A stretch of 64,000 nt of DNA from Hansfordia pulvinata (taxonomy: Eukaryota > Ascomycota > Sordariomycetes > Xylariales), in the NCBI GenBank assembly GCA_006538405.1, contig BJKQ01000014.1, positions 62,001 to 126,000 of the forward strand, read 5' to 3'. Position 1 is the first letter of the stretch, and the number at the start of each line of letters is the position of its first letter. Shown one piece after another: positions 1 to 12,400 of this stretch. The notes below the pieces were generated by a model. That model saw only the letters and a program-made list of their open reading frames with translations. It ran no database searches and was not told where the DNA came from. The position numbers were made by a program, and so were the translations under genes.

Positions 1-678
1 GAGCTACCGTCAACTTGAATAGAATACCCGCCTGTCTGGGGTGAGCTTGCTATACCACGTCCAGATTACAGTGTTCTTCCAGCCCTATTCTCCTGGCAGG
101 ATGACCAGCTTCCATGAAGCGTGTTCTTGCAGTCAATCTTCGGGTCTGAACATCAACGAATAAATGCTACAGACAAACGGCCTAAAAAACAAACGGCCAA
201 AAAGCCGAGGGATGGCGACCTTGCATTACAAAGCGAAAGTCCTGACCGAACAGACTCCTGAGGCAAACAAGCCCGCTGAAGGGGTCCGGCGCCGGTCCCG
301 GGGAGACGAACCTCAATACGTCTTCCCATTACTGGCGGAGCTGCGCGCGCCGTCTCCGTCCGCACTCCGTACCGTTGTCGCGGCCGCCTCCGTAACGTCG
401 TCACCTGCGTCTGTTGTCTGTGCTGCCCCTCCATCCATCCACCGCCACCACCTGCATCCATCCCTCGATTGAACCAACCCCACATCCGGCCATCCATCTC
501 CCACCACACACTACCATCAACAAACACACCACATATCCCTCCTGGCAACCACACTGACAACGCCTATTTGTACTCTTTCCCCATCGTCACGGACAAAGTG
601 CACCTTGGCCTGACCGAAACTCATCCCTCGCCTCCCTTCGAAACCCCAAGTCTTCCAAACCCCAGACGCCCCGCGACA
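1..678. other. No gene seen; leader of the first gene
   Basis: No open frame here resembles a protein. The last 200 bases are pyrimidine-rich and A/C-rich, as expected for the promoter and 5' leader of the gene starting at 679. Confidence 0.5.
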
Positions 679-873
679 ATGCCGGTCGGGGCCAAGTCGA
701 AGAAGAAGCCGGTGGTGGCCGACTCGTGGGAGGACGAGTCTTCGGGCTCCGACAATGACAACGACAGCACAGCACCGGCCGCCGCCCCCTCTGCCTCCTC
801 CGCCAGCGACGCCGCCGCCACCACACCCGCGACCAGAATCGACGACTACCACGATGACGACACACCCGGGCCC

Positions 874-904
<31 letters not shown>

Positions 905-1163
905 AGACGAGACGGCCCGCGGCGGCAGACGCGGAGGAGGACGGGAGGAGCGCCGGCGGCGGCCGGAGAAGACGGACGCGGTGGCGCGGCGCATGATCGC
1001 GGGGGCGCTGGGCCTGCGGGCGCCGCGGGCGACCGAGGAGCAGCGGGCGTACGACCGCGCGGTGCGCGAGAAGGAGCGCCGGCGGCGGGACGAGGAGCGC
1101 GAGGCCGAGCGCCGGCGCGAGGAGGAAGCACGGCGCGCCAAGGCCGCCATCTGGGAGGACTGA
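679..1163 (+). CDS. Small conserved charged fungal protein, frame broken once
   Basis: The start ATG at 679 opens MPVGAKSKKK, then a tryptophan-acidic stretch (DSWEDE), an Ala/Ser/Thr/Asp-rich disordered middle and a run of nine alanines encoded by a GCA repeat. The C-terminal half is in a different frame and reads PEKTDAVARRMIAGALG, then a long Arg/Glu helix ending KAAIWED and a stop at 1161-1163. The conserved-looking ends (lysine-rich start; RRMI-ALG and AAIW motifs) fit one protein of about 160 residues. Moving from the first frame to the second needs one extra base, most simply in the GGG at 943-945. No convincing intron joins the frames. Function unknown; the charged helix suggests a nucleic-acid or ribosome-associated role, which is inference. 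Confidence 0.6.
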
Positions 1164-1611
1164 GGAGGAGACGAAGGAGGACGGGGCCGGGGGAGATCAT
1201 TGGGAGGCTGCCGCTGTTGTTGCTGCTGTTGCTTCTGCGTAAAAGGGGGGAGCATGTGAGGGACGGGGCCGAAAATGCACAAGTCAGACATGGCGCGGCT
1301 GGTGTGGACTTTCATACGGGAAATCTGGACGCATGCTGACGACTCGAGCTGGGAAAGATGGAAGGCGGCCAGCGCGCACCGGGGGACGTACAGGTTGGAT
1401 TTATTGGATCTAAAAAGCGGTGTTATGTTCAGGGTCGCATGTGGCCGCCGTCGATTCTGCGTACATTCCCCTGGTTTCTAGCCAACTGCTTGAACCCACG
1501 TGTAAAGTCATCACGGGTTACCTGTCACGCCGCCCACCAACGAGAGGAGGCGCGCTCTGCGGTGCAATACTCTACGCCTTCCCGGCCTCTCTGCGCAGGC
1601 GCTCTTCCCTT

Positions 1612-2901
1612 TCAGTCCCGGGTCCACGCGGTGCCCGCCGACGCAGCGGGAGCGGAAGCGGCAGCGGCAGCAGCGGCATCACCTCCGCTCATCTCTTCCT
1701 CCGCGTAGACGCACGGCTTGCCCTGCCACGTGAGCACGAGCCTCTCCCTCTGCCCCTCCTCGCCGTCCTGCTCACCCACCGCTGCCGCCGGTGCTCCGCC
1801 GCCGCCGCCGACGCCGCAGAACTGCACCGCGACGCCGACGCCGCGCAGCCCCTCGTCGTCGGCGCGGCGGTTCCACAGCATCTGCTGCAGCGCGCCGCCG
1901 GGCGAGCACGACACGTAGCCCATGGGCCAGCGGCTGCGGGCCAGGGCGTCGCGCATGCCCTTGGTGGCGGGCCGCGGCGCGACCAGCATCGCCATCAGGC
2001 CCGCGCCCATCTCCGACCCGCCCCCTCCTCCGCCTCCGACGCTGCCGCTGCTCCCGCCGACCATGCCGCGCCAGCCCGGCGGCGCGGCGGCGAATGCGCC
2101 CTCTAGCTCGCGGATGTGGTGCGGACCCACGCGCGTCGTGCTCCCCGGGGTCGAGTTCTTGCACTGCAGGAGGATGCGCAGGGGCGGCGGCCGGGAAGAT
2201 GTCGAGGGTGACGACGACGAAGAAGAAGAAGAAGAAGAAGAAGCCTGAAGCGAAGAAGGAGACGGTGGTGAAGATGAAGAAGAAGAAGAAGAAGAAGAAG
2301 AAGGCAGAGCCCAGGTCCCCAGCAGGTCGATGCCGCCGTCGGACCGCCCGCCGACGCGGCGCAGGTCGAACCCCAGGCGGCGCAGCGCCGCCGCCGCCGT
2401 GTACTCGTACGCCGTGCCCACGTACGTCTTGGACGCCGTGTCCAGGCCCGTGCGCGCCGCGTACGCCGCGTACGACGCCAGGTCGTGGTGCGCCGTCGAC
2501 GGCGGGTCGGGGTACCTCAGCTGCCGGCGCGGCAGGTCGTTGGTCGTCGTCGTCGTCGTCGTGGATGCCGGGCCGGACGACAACGGCGGCGCCGGGTCTG
2601 CTTCAGCCCTCGCGTCCTCACCTGCCGCTTCCACTGGTGCCATCGCTGCGGGCGGTGAGGGGGATTGCGACGATGAAGACGAGTGCCGGGCGGGAGTCGA
2701 GGCGGCATGCTGCCGGGAGATTATGGCCGTGCTGCTGCTGCTGCCGCCGCTGCCGCCGCCGCCGCTCCTTTCAATACATTTTCTCGTCAGGACATGATAA
2801 TGAGAATGCTGGGAGAGTGGTCGTGATATGAGGGCAGAAGATGAGATGCGCCATCTTGGAGTTGCGCGGAGACGAGTTGCGCGGAGAGGGGCGAGACTCA
2901 T
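1612..2901 (-). CDS. RRG7: Rrg7-like restriction-endonuclease-fold protein, mitochondrial
   Basis: A single-exon gene of 429 residues. The first about 45 residues contain many Arg and Ser and no acidic residue until about 44, as in a mitochondrial presequence. The core contains VGTAYEYT, ALRRLGFDLRRVGGRSDGGIDL and LLQCKN. This is the PD-(D/E)XK nuclease-fold pattern of the DUF2034/Rrg7 family (yeast YOR305W, required for respiratory growth), with the putative catalytic Asp at residue 192 and the QxK at 246-248. Two serine runs coded by GAA/TTC-type repeats are inserted between these two motifs, and a glycine-rich stretch lies further on. The family's biochemical activity is not established. 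It shares a 616-base divergent promoter with MED21. An internal Met before PVEAAGED is a possible shorter start but would remove the presequence. Confidence 0.83.
   Translation of the reverse strand: MSLAPLRATRLRATPRWRISSSALISRPLSQHSHYHVLTRKCIERSGGGGSGGSSSSTAIISRQHAASTPARHSSSSSQSPSPPAAMAPVEAAGEDARAEADPAPPLSSGPASTTTTTTTNDLPRRQLRYPDPPSTAHHDLASYAAYAARTGLDTASKTYVGTAYEYTAAAALRRLGFDLRRVGGRSDGGIDLLGTWALPSSSSSSSSSSSPPSPSSLQASSSSSSSSSSSPSTSSRPPPLRILLQCKNSTPGSTTRVGPHHIRELEGAFAAAPPGWRGMVGGSSGSVGGGGGGGSEMGAGLMAMLVAPRPATKGMRDALARSRWPMGYVSCSPGGALQQMLWNRRADDEGLRGVGVAVQFCGVGGGGGAPAAAVGEQDGEEGQRERLVLTWQGKPCVYAEEEMSGGDAAAAAAASAPAASAGTAWTRD
2216..2302. repeat. Two GAA-rich simple repeats inside RRG7
   Basis: Imperfect GAA/GAAGAA tracts at about 2216-2245 and 2273-2302 on the plus strand. 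They encode two serine runs on the minus strand, between the catalytic Asp and QxK strands of the Rrg7-like protein. Confidence 0.85.
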
Positions 2902-3517
2902 TGTGTCGCCATGCCGTGCGTGCTGCTCAAGCGCCTGTGATGATTTTACCTGTCCGGGGGCCAGCTGGGGGAATCTCGCGGAAGCTGAAGACGTTTGCTG
3001 TCGGGATCTTCAGAGGGTACTTGTCGAGTGCAGGGAACGGAATTGGAACACAAGTCAAGCCTCGTGGGGGACCTCGTTCGAGGTCTGCTGGCCAGTACGG
3101 CGTTTGATACCAGATAATCGTGTTCTCGCGATGGATCTTCAAGCGAAGCGCGTCGTGCACGACGGATGGTGTGGGACGGGGTTCGATCGACGACCGTAAA
3201 AGTGTAGACGGCGATAGGCAGTCCTAAACGGTTGCGGAATGGCCCGAGATAGCATCACATTGGATGTACATGTACCCTGGCGTAGGTGTAGGTACTCGTA
3301 CTCGTTCTCTACACCTCCGACCACAAAGCCGCCCCGGCTCCGGGCCCTGCACACCACCACCAACCTACCACCCGCCTGTAACCTTGAGCTTCCACTGACT
3401 GGAGGCAATAGCCCTGCCCGGTTGCCTCTACCTAAGGAGGTACCTATTTGAAGCCATCTTCCTGCCTACCTACAACCTGCAACACCCTCCAGCCGCCCGA
3501 GACGACCAGAAGTCAAG
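2902..3517. promoter_or_regulatory. Divergent promoter region RRG7 / MED21
   Basis: No coding potential. It holds a GGTACTCGTACTCG block at 3291-3304, one of the dispersed TACTCGTA motifs in this window, and CCTACCTAC-type repeats shortly before the MED21 start. Confidence 0.5.
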
Positions 3518-4112
3518 ATGAGCGACCGCCTCACAGCGCTGCAGGACGCCGTCGACCAGCTGGCGCAGCAGTTCGTCGCGACCATCTACTACGTCAACCG
3601 CCACCACGACCTGGAGAAGCTGGGGCCGACTGATATCGTTAGAGACGCCAAGCAGGAGTCCGACCCGCAAGAAGGTAATGTTCCTTCATCTCTATCCCTT
3701 CTCCCCCGTCCGCCCTCTGCGCGTGCCCGCCAGCGAAATAGAGGGGCAGCGTCGAGTGGGCGCGCGTTGGCTGTGCTGTTCCGCGCGCGCGCACAACCTG
3801 GCCTCGTCACTAACGACACACACTCCCGTAGTGGACCCCGTGCCGCCCGAGCAGATGAAAATGTCGCAGGCGGAGCTGTCGCAGGACCTGGTGCTCAAGG
3901 AGCAGCAGATCGAGTGGCTCATCTCGGAGCTGCCGGGGCTCGACAACAGCGAGCTCGACCAGGAGCGCAACATCAAGGAGCTCGAGGAAGAGCTCAAGGC
4001 CGCCGAGGCCCAGCGCCAGGAGGCCATCAGGGAGAAGGAGGAGACCATGGTCAGGCTCGACGAGGTCATTCGCAGCGTCAGGCGCGTCGGGGAGACGTGG
4101 CGCGCTAAGTGA
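3518..4112 (+). CDS. MED21: Mediator complex subunit 21 (Srb7)
   Basis: Two exons, 3518-3674 and 3832-4112, give 145 residues. The intron has a GGTAATG donor context, a CACTAACG branch point and a CCCGTAG acceptor. The N-terminus (MSDRLTALQDAVDQLAQQF, then YYVNRHHDLEKLGP) is the hallmark of Med21, a small coiled-coil subunit of the Mediator middle module that pairs with Med7 and couples transcription factors to RNA polymerase II. The second exon carries VPPEQMKMSQAELSQDLVLKEQQIEWLISELPG-type helices and a long charged coiled coil, as in the family. Length is normal. It is convergent with the nucleotidase downstream, with 320 bases between the stop codons. Confidence 0.94.
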
Positions 4113-4432
4113 AGGAGGGGCAAGGGAGAGGACAGTTGGTATCGACTCAAGAACCCAGGGCGGGCTTGGTCGAGGCGTTCGGGAGCCGGATGGTTTGGAT
4201 TCAATGATTATGGACCGAGTTTGATTCTTCTGCTCGCTTTGCGGAGCGGCCCCGCTGCTCCAGCTTTCTGTTCCTGAAGGTCCGCAGTGGGATATATACG
4301 ATCATCAAAGAGACTACAACTCGACCGATTAAGTGACAGTGATCAACCGGGCTCCTCGCGCACGCATGTCTGTCTGTACATGGATTGGCATTATATCTAT
4401 CGGCGAACACTCCTCTATGCGCGGCAAGTCTT

Positions 4433-5517
4433 CTAACTAGCGGATTTGAAGAATTGCGGAAACACATTCCGCAGCTCCTCGAGGTGCCGCACTCGGTACT
4501 GCGACGCCTCAGTTGGCGGCAGTGGCAACCCTTCCTCCACCAGGTGCACCGCCGTCCAGCCGAGCTTTTTGGCACCGGCGCAGTTGATGAATGAGTCGTC
4601 TATCTCGAGGCCCACCAATCAGCAAGAGGCCCGGCGCACCACTGGCACAGCACAGCACGGCCGAGCCATGTCTATCAGGGGAGACGGGGCACGTCCGACA
4701 CTCACCTACGAAGTAGCAGTCCTCGGGCTTGTCAACACCAGCCTCGCGCATGGCCTTGGCAAAGGCATCCTTGTGAGGCTTGCAGATGATGGGCATGCCG
4801 GCGTAGTCGCAGTAGGTCAGGCCGCTGAAGATGCCCTCGATGCCGAGCAGGCGGATGACGCGGCGGGCGTGGTTGGCGTAGGCGTTAGTGAAGAGCCACA
4901 GGCGGACGCGGGACGTGTCAATGTCCTGGAGCAGGCGGCGGAGTTGGGGGTTGGGCTCCATGATGTCCTCGAGGGGCAGGGCGTCGTCGACCTTTGCGTT
5001 GTAGTCGATGGGGTCGATCTGGTGGTGGCGCACCAGGCCCTCGATGGCCAATCCGTAGTTCTGGTAGTACTCCTGGTGCAGCCGCGACGCCTCTTCCTGG
5101 GGCAGACCAAGGTGTTGGTGGAAGTATCGGTCGATCAGCTCGGCCATCATGTCATGGACTTTCCAGCCTATGTTTTGAGGCGGGTCAGTCATGATGGTGT
5201 GTGTTCTGCTCTGCCTGGCGCAAAAGACAGCAGCACAACTTGGAAGCAGCAGCGGCACGGCGGGATCTGAACTGCACTCCGGCTAGTGACTCACTCTTTG
5301 GATACAAGCAATTGTCTATGTCGCTGCAGAGGCTATCAGTCGGGTTGCCAGTCATAAGGACGGATGCGCGGGGCCATAAGAGCCCCGCGCAGCGCTGGGC
5401 CGCTGACTTCGGTATGTAGTCGGTAGGTAAGCAGGTAGGTTAGGTAGGTACTCACAAGAAGAAGACGGGCCTTGTATCAGGCGCGCCGTCGCCGGCAGGG
5501 CTTGTCTGTGAGCCCAT
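4433..5517 (-). CDS. HAD-family pyrimidine 5'-nucleotidase (Sdt1/Phm8 type)
   Basis: Four exons on the minus strand: 5456-5517, 5295-5323, 4706-5167 and 4433-4599. Together they give 239 residues in one intact frame. The 29-base second exon completes the nucleophile motif DIDNCLYPKS, with catalytic Asp22 and Asp24. Later motifs are the Thr of LFTNAYANH, the Lys of CKPHKDAF and DDSFIN at about residues 185-190, created by the last splice. This matches the Sdt1/Phm8 group, which dephosphorylates pyrimidine or other nucleoside monophosphates and lysophosphatidic acid in yeast. It is cytosolic, with no targeting signal. The first two donors are GTGAGT and the third is GTGAG. The join at the acceptor ending CGAGATAG is chosen because it restores the conserved DDS. 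Confidence 0.92.
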
Positions 5518-6856
5518 AGCGAACTGTCGTGAGGCGCGCAAGGGGGGAGAGCCAAGAGTCCTCGATCCGCAAAGGGCAGTGAGGGGCAAAATGCAGGAGG
5601 GGCCTTGAAATCGGCGCCTCCGACGACAGCTTCGTGCGATGTCGAGAGTCGTATATACGGGTGTCCTAGGCGCGCTGGGCAGTCTATGCTACCGTGCAGA
5701 GAGAAAATGCAGATGGGAAGAAGAGACAGGATGCGCTTCCCAGTTGGTGTTGAGAGTTAAATGAAGTGGAAATAGTGCGATGCGCTCCGGCTATACTCGT
5801 TAAGAGAGAGAAGTCGCGACCACGGCCAACTTGGGTAGTAGGTACCAGTGAAGTGGCCGTTCTTGGGCAGAGTGGTGGACGGCTACGACATCGGCCGGGA
5901 GGGAGTCACAACTAGAGGTCGGTCGTCCAACACTTACCACCTTATATTGACCCGTGAACGTGCTACCAGTCAAACCCGTCGGTTTGAGTCTTTTGCACAA
6001 GTGCCTTGCCAAGACCTGAGTGAGGCATCAATCGTGAGTCGCAGGGTTCTGCCTGCATTAACGCATCATTGCCATTGCCTGGCAGGTAGATTTGATCAAT
6101 GATCTAATGATCCATCAGAGTTCTTTGGCGACGACGGAGCACCGTTCGATGTGTCGTTTCGATGCCCGCCACGCCCGCCCAGTGGTGGCCTATCCCGTCC
6201 AAAACGGCCATCCAGCGTAGATTACGGTAATGCGCACGGTGGGTACGAGCACGCGTAATTGCGCCTGCCACCGGCGACCTTTCAACCTTGGCAAGGCACG
6301 TGGTGCCCGTGTACTTCCATCGCCACCTATCCGCCACTCACTCACAAGTACTTCGAGGCTCAGCAGAAACGCCTGCTTCAGCGCGCCATTGTCGTCCAAA
6401 CGCTCCCGGGCAGAATTCCCATTTCCTCCAACGTCCCTCTCTCACCATCGCGTCCTCCGCGGATCGACACACGAGCGAGCCTGCAACACGCCTGTCTCCC
6501 CCAGGCTGGTCGCACAGGCTCTCCCGCGTCATTGGACATCCACCGACGACGCGTTGTCGTATGGTTGGCTGCTTGCCACCTGCATCTCGTCCGGTTGGAG
6601 CTCCCAGCCGCCCTGTTCCCCCATCGCGATAGTTGTCGCGACGGCGCCGGCCTGAGCCTGGACTTCCATCCCCTCGTTGCCAGTCGCCTTGTCGCGTCTG
6701 CTCCCTCCCACGCCCTTCAATTAGGCGTATCCCTCGGCGTCAGCCTTGCTTTATCGACCACTGCTCTTCTTCACGTTCATCGTATCCCATCACACAGGTA
6801 GTCCACTCACATAACAGCTCTACGGCAGTCCTGCCCTCTGTATCCATTGGTCCAGC
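5518..6856. other. Intergenic, divergent promoters; no gene seen
   Basis: About 1.3 kb between two divergent genes. The last 600 bases are rich in C and T, as in fungal 5' leaders. The longest open frames here have no ATG or recognisable protein character. Confidence 0.5.
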
Positions 6857-9498
6857 ATGGCGGCGACGACCGCGCCCCGCAGCCGGCGCCTGAGGCCTCG
6901 CCGTCCGAGCTCGAAGAGATCCGTCAGTACCAGCAGATTGTCGACTTCCGCGATTCCGTACTTGCAGGCACCCATCCGCGCATCAAAGTCCCGGCCCCGA
7001 GCACACGCCCTGCGCAGTCCGCTTCCACAACTTCGCCCACCACACAGGCTGCCGCCAAGCATGGACGCCGCAAGGAGAACCATCGTGCTTTTCAAGCCAA
7101 CGCCAAACAGCCTGTCGCTGGTCCCACCTCCAAGGCCGGGGCCGGGCCCAGTGATGCTGGCGGCGGTGATGAGAATGACGAGCCTGGCGAGATACACCAA
7201 ACCGAGCTCGACAAGGCGAACGACTTGGAGAAAACAGAACTGAAGACCCGACGCTACAAGCTAGAGCAGGCTCTCAAGGCCCAGCTCGACCAGCGCAAGG
7301 CTGCCAACAGAGCCGCTGTGCAGCAGTCCGATCAAGATTTGAATATCTCTGACATTCTGGCAAAGGCTTTGACTCTCGTGCAGGCTACAGCGGCCCCGTT
7401 GCCTCAGGACGCTCAGTCGGCCGCCTCCGAAAGCGACTCGTTCGACGACAATACGTTCTATTCGAGCCACCACGACACCCCCGACCCCCTCGATTCGCCC
7501 CGCGTCCAACAACCAGCTGCGCATGACATCTCTATGACGGATGCTCGGCGGTCTCCTTCTCAGCAGGACTCTTACTCGCCGACTTTGCAGTTCTCAGCTC
7601 AGCCCGCCCCGGCTGCCACGATCCAAGCCCCTGCTCCGAGCAATCACTCCAGCACCCACCCAGGCGGCCCCAGCATACCCAATCCGGTTCTGCCAAATAA
7701 CCCGGCATTATTAGCGAACATGGCCGCGCTGGGGTACCCGCTGCCGCCAGCACCGACAGCGGCGCAATGGCAGCAGCAGCAGCAGCAGCAGCAACCCCAG
7801 CCGCAGCAATGGCAACCACCGCCGCAGGTTCTCCGACCATTCGATACCCAGGCGGTCAGTTCGGGAGATAGCGCCGCGGCAAGTAGATCAGGAGACTCCA
7901 GTGGCGATACTGACCCAGCCCAGTCAGCTGGCAGGATTCAACCTCATCAAGTCCAGCCGCCACCGCCACACGTGGTTCGCTCTCACGACCTCCAGCCCTA
8001 CGCCCCGCGCCCAGAGCATGTTTCTCCTCTCGCGGCGGCCCACAATGCCCCGGTGTACCAGCCTGGCTATGGCGCCCTTCAAGGCGCCCCGGCACCCGTA
8101 GCTGCTTTGCGGCAGGAGCACGCGCCAGTGACGAGTCCAGAGAGCTCTTCCCAGGGGGAAAAGGGCGGTAAGAAGAAGAACAAGAAGAACAAGAACAAGA
8201 AGAAGGCAGACGGACGGGCCCAGAACGGACCCCCTTCTCCTGTCATTAAGCCTGAGCCCCGTTCCCCCTCCCCTCTTTCCGCTCCTGCGTTCACCCGCCC
8301 TCAGAAGAGGCGGAGAGTTTCGCAGGTCCCAACCCAAGATCTGACTCACGACGAGCCGAGGCTGGAGAGACCAGCGTCTCATGTTTACGAAGAGTACAAC
8401 CCTGCCAGGCCTGTAGAGGTCCTCGAGAGGCTACCGGCCGCCTACGAGAGATCGGCCGACCCGTACTCGCGCCCGTTGCGGCGCCAGTCGTTTGCGCCAG
8501 GATACTCAGGCGAGCCCATGTACGAAGAGATCAGGCCCGACAGCGTGCAATATGTCCGCCGGGTCTACTCGCCTGCCGTTCCCTCGCCAGTCGAATACAC
8601 TTCTCACTACGGAGCGGGCGACGCTCGGCCTTTGCGGTCAGCCACTTACTCCACTACGCAGCCAGCTTATCGAGAGGAGCCAGGGTATCCAAGAGACGGC
8701 AGAATCAGCACCAGACCTTATGGCGATCGTACCAGGTCTCGCTCCCCGGTCATGGCAGATGGGCGCGCCCCTATGGGACCCCCTCCCATGGTATCTCGGA
8801 TCGTGGTCGATCAATTCGGCCGACAGTACATTGAGCCACCGCCTCAAGGTGTCGCGCCGCGGCAATCTGTTGCTCCACCGCCCAGGCTCGACGAGCCCGA
8901 GATCATCTACGAAAGGGCGCCCACCCGGGCCATCTCTCGCGTGCCTGGGCCGGACACCTTCACAGAGGACGGGATTGTTTACCGTCGCGCCTCTCCGATG
9001 TCCGCTCCTCGGCGCGTGGTGACGCAGCCAGAGTATGGCGGGGGAGACCGACGAGGCTATCGCGAGCGCGACTACTCAACGCAGCCCATACACGTGCCAG
9101 CTCGAGAGTACGTCCAATACCGGGAGCCTCTCGAGCGCCATGTTGCGGCCGAATATCCGCCGCGGGCGGCAAGTATTCGGCCTGCTGATGCTGGCCCGAT
9201 GTATGGCAGAGTCCAGAGCGTCCGCCCTGAGATGGCTTTCCGGCAGTACACGAGCAGCGTGCACCCCGAGCAGCCTGACTTGAGGCAAGATGGCGCACTG
9301 CAGCCCATCAGAGAGTACAGTATTCGTCCGAACGAAGCAGCTCCTCCTGGGCGGGAATATAGTGCGCGCCCTCCGCAGCCTTATTATGACCAAGTGCCCC
9401 AGAGGGATCATGAAATCACATATATTGAGAGACCGCGGGCAGCACAGCCAGAGATTGTGTACGCAAACGACCCCAGGAGAGCCTCGGTCTACCGATAG
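6857..9498 (+). CDS. Large disordered conserved fungal protein, frame broken near the start
   Basis: The long open frame has no ATG of its own near its beginning. The ATG at 6857 reads MAATTAP in a neighbouring frame, and one extra C in CCCC at 6875-6878 would join it to QPAPEASPSELEEIRQYQ. This gives about 880 residues. The N-terminal helix (ELEEIRQYQQIVDFRD, then HPRIKVP) looks conserved. A predicted coiled coil follows (KTELKTRRYKLEQALKAQLD), then ISDILAKALTLVQ. The rest is Pro/Gln/Ser-rich with a poly-Gln run, a lysine/asparagine tract (KKKNKKNKNKKK) and RPQKRRRV, both plausible nuclear localisation signals. A Tyr/Arg/Pro-rich C-terminal half is full of EY, RPE and YRR patterns. I do not recognise the family. 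Low-complexity tail and basic tracts suggest a nuclear or RNA-related protein, which is inference. Confidence 0.6.
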
Positions 9499-12400
9499 GC
9501 CCTGTGATGGCGCCGTTGCGAGACTGGATGCTCGGGTCTGTGGTGGGCATCGGTTCAGGTCAAGATCTGACAGCATGGCAGGAGCTGATCAAAGTGGTTC
9601 TGGTCGCCGCCATGGCCGGCGGATGAGGGAAATAAGTAACCGTTGTGGTTTTGGGTGAAGGGCCCTTGTGACAGAATTAGCAACATTCAATGACCCAAGC
9701 ATGGTTCGAGCATCAATCTTGCGTGTATAATTATCTTCTACCAGCGGCTGTCTTCTGAGATGCCGGCGCTAAGTGTGATCAAGTTATCGTCATATATCGA
9801 CAGCGTCTTTCTGTTCGTCTTTGCACGCTGCTCGTTTCAAGCTATCAGCCGGGCGTCTTACAGCGGCTCGCGCCCTGCCCACGGTCATGCCCGGATTTTT
9901 GCCTTCACGGCCAACTCCCAGATGAGCTTCAGTTTTCCGATCAACGAGAAGCAGGGCTGTGCGTGTGTGGAGAATGAGTCGGTGACGAAAGGGCAACTAA
10001 CTATAGGGCACCTAGAGAGCACCAATGCTGGCTCGGGGTAAGTCGAAGACAAGGACAGCCGTGATCATACACATCGCCATTCCATCCCACTGCGTGGCAC
10101 TCGCCGGCTGAGATTCTGCTGCCAGACATGAGCTGTTCACGTGCTTGTTGCCGTTGGCGAATGTACTTAGACCACGGCTTGATTGAAGCGAGGTGAGAAC
10201 ACATTCAAGTGATGAGGGTGTCCCCGAGCGAGGGCACGCAAGAGCTATCGTCAGCGGAAGCACCCAGCGAGGCTGGATGTGTAGCGCGTGCCCGGCTCGC
10301 GCGGCGCGGTGGGAGCTTGACCACCCCTGACCCGACTTCGAATCCCGGAGATCATCATGGGCTTCAAGGGGCACTTCTCCTCACGATTCGTTGCGAGGGA
10401 TGACTCGGGTCGCTCTCAAGTCGGCCTTCTGCCGAAAAGAGAATTTTAAGCAACAAGCAGACCATTCTTCGGGGTCACGGCCGGGAAAAGCCGCGCGTGA
10501 GGTGAGCGCGGCGTCACGAGAGAGGGGCATGGGCATTCGGGCCCCGTCATGCCAGACGCACCCTTCGGCAGAGCAGCATGCATATTCTCGGGAGACACCT
10601 CGCCGGTATCTTATCTACCTTGTCTTTCGCCTGACGGGGGGCGCGAGAATGCGACTGGGGATCACCATGACAGCGACATCCGCCCCTGGCCAGTTACGGT
10701 CATTGGCAGTATCGACCGGAGACATACCCGAGGAGAGTAGCAGGGGACGCATCAACGTCACCTTGCGTCACCTCGCTAGGCAGCATATAACCTCTCGGGA
10801 CGTCAAGTCACTGCGTATACAGGCCCGGGACGCGACGAAGCAACGGGGGTCTGCCCGCCAGCGCAACCACGGCGCTCCCTCGAAGGGGGGGGACATCCCA
10901 GCCGTCCCCGTCCCGCACTTTTAGATGGGAGCCATCTGTCTGGCCGGGCTACCGGCGGGCAGGATCCATTGCGGAAAGCGGATGCAGACGCAGCGGGCGA
11001 GAGAACAGAGCCAAGATGGGCGAGACTAGATGATAGGAGACGGGCCGCGGGGAGGCGGCGCGGAACCGAAGGCAGGACCACCAGACAGACTCATGAAGTG
11101 TTTTGAGTGTACAAAACATGCTCGTGGGAAACGACCTCCAATTAGAAAAAAAGGGGGGGGGGAAGCGCCCCCTCTATCTAGCCTCAGTCTCCCGGTCCGA
11201 GCCACGCCGGGCGGGTGATGCCGCCCGCCAGCCTGCCCGCCCGCAGCCAGCCGGAGCTTGGGCTTTCTCTGCCCGGACGTGCGCCGTGGGCCTTTGCGTG
11301 GGAGAGTGCTGACACTCGCCTCTCCCTCTCCTTCCGTCTGCGAGCATCTCTGCCGGTGGTACGCCCTGTGACTTGCGGCATGCCTCCTTACTATGACGAT
11401 GGCTGGACCCTTATTGTATGTAAATCAGGGCACGGGGGGCCATTTTTTGTGGTTTTCTTTCCAGGCCTTATCCTTACACATGCAGCCACCAGCCCTTGTC
11501 ACCCCCGGCCCTGCTGTGGTGTAGTCCTTTGCGCACCAGGTTCAGAAGACGAAGGATCGCACACGGAAGCAGAGAGAGAGAGAGGGGGGGAGGGGAGGAA
11601 CCTTGATTCTTGGGTGGAAAGGCATGGGAACCCGGTGATAATTGGAGGGTATATTCTAGCTCCTGTTGCGAGCCCTTCAACTTGTAGTTGGCGCGCATGA
11701 GAAACCAAGGGAACGCACCGGGGCAGGGCTCTGTACCTTCCGACTCATCCATGGCTCGCTCGGTCGCTCGCCCTCCGACGGCTCCGACGGGCGGGAACGG
11801 CACGGTATTGGCGCAGTCGTCACTCTCGGTGGCGCGCGCACAGACGACGGAGCCCTCTCTTTCTCACCACGGGGCCAAAAGGGAGGGTGGGGGGGTTGAC
11901 AGGCACGCAGCGTGGCAGTCCAGTCCAGAATCAGTCCAGTCGTTAGTATGAGAAGCCCTGGGCGAGTTGACTGGTACGAGTACTCATTCTGGGTACAGGT
12001 GTACCACCAGGCCGGTGTTCTGGTGGTACACCACATGCTCGCGTGCCCTAAAAGCCAACTTTTTATTCTAGTCGCTGGCCTACTCCGTAGTTAGCACGTT
12101 AGGTGAAAGGAGCACACGGCCACGGGCTTCAGATTTTGGTGCGGCGCGGTGTGGTGTGTGATGTGTGGTGTGCAGTGCTCATCCACCGGCTCGATGGAAG
12201 TTGGTTCACCAGGTCCGCCGCCGGGTTGTTTGCGAGTTGTGGTGGGTCGGCAGCTGTACGAGTAAGCGCGCCATAAGGCGGTCTTTATCTGCAGGTAAGC
12301 CGCCGCAGCACAGATCGCCGGGCACTCTTTCGGCAGGACAGACTAGGGATTTCCTAGCTGGGAGAGTGTGCCTCATACTTGCGGCAACGTGCAGAGGACG

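Noticed and set aside
6847..6858. Start of the large disordered protein at a TTG codon
   Set aside because: Nuclear fungal genes rarely start at TTG; the ATG ten bases downstream with one missing C gives a better N-terminus.
10325..10345. TTCGAATCCC resembling a tRNA T-loop
   Set aside because: No matching acceptor, D or anticodon stems can be drawn around it.
11140..11165. A8/G8 tract as a possible transposon poly-A tail
   Set aside because: No target-site duplication, no upstream reverse transcriptase or repeat similarity.
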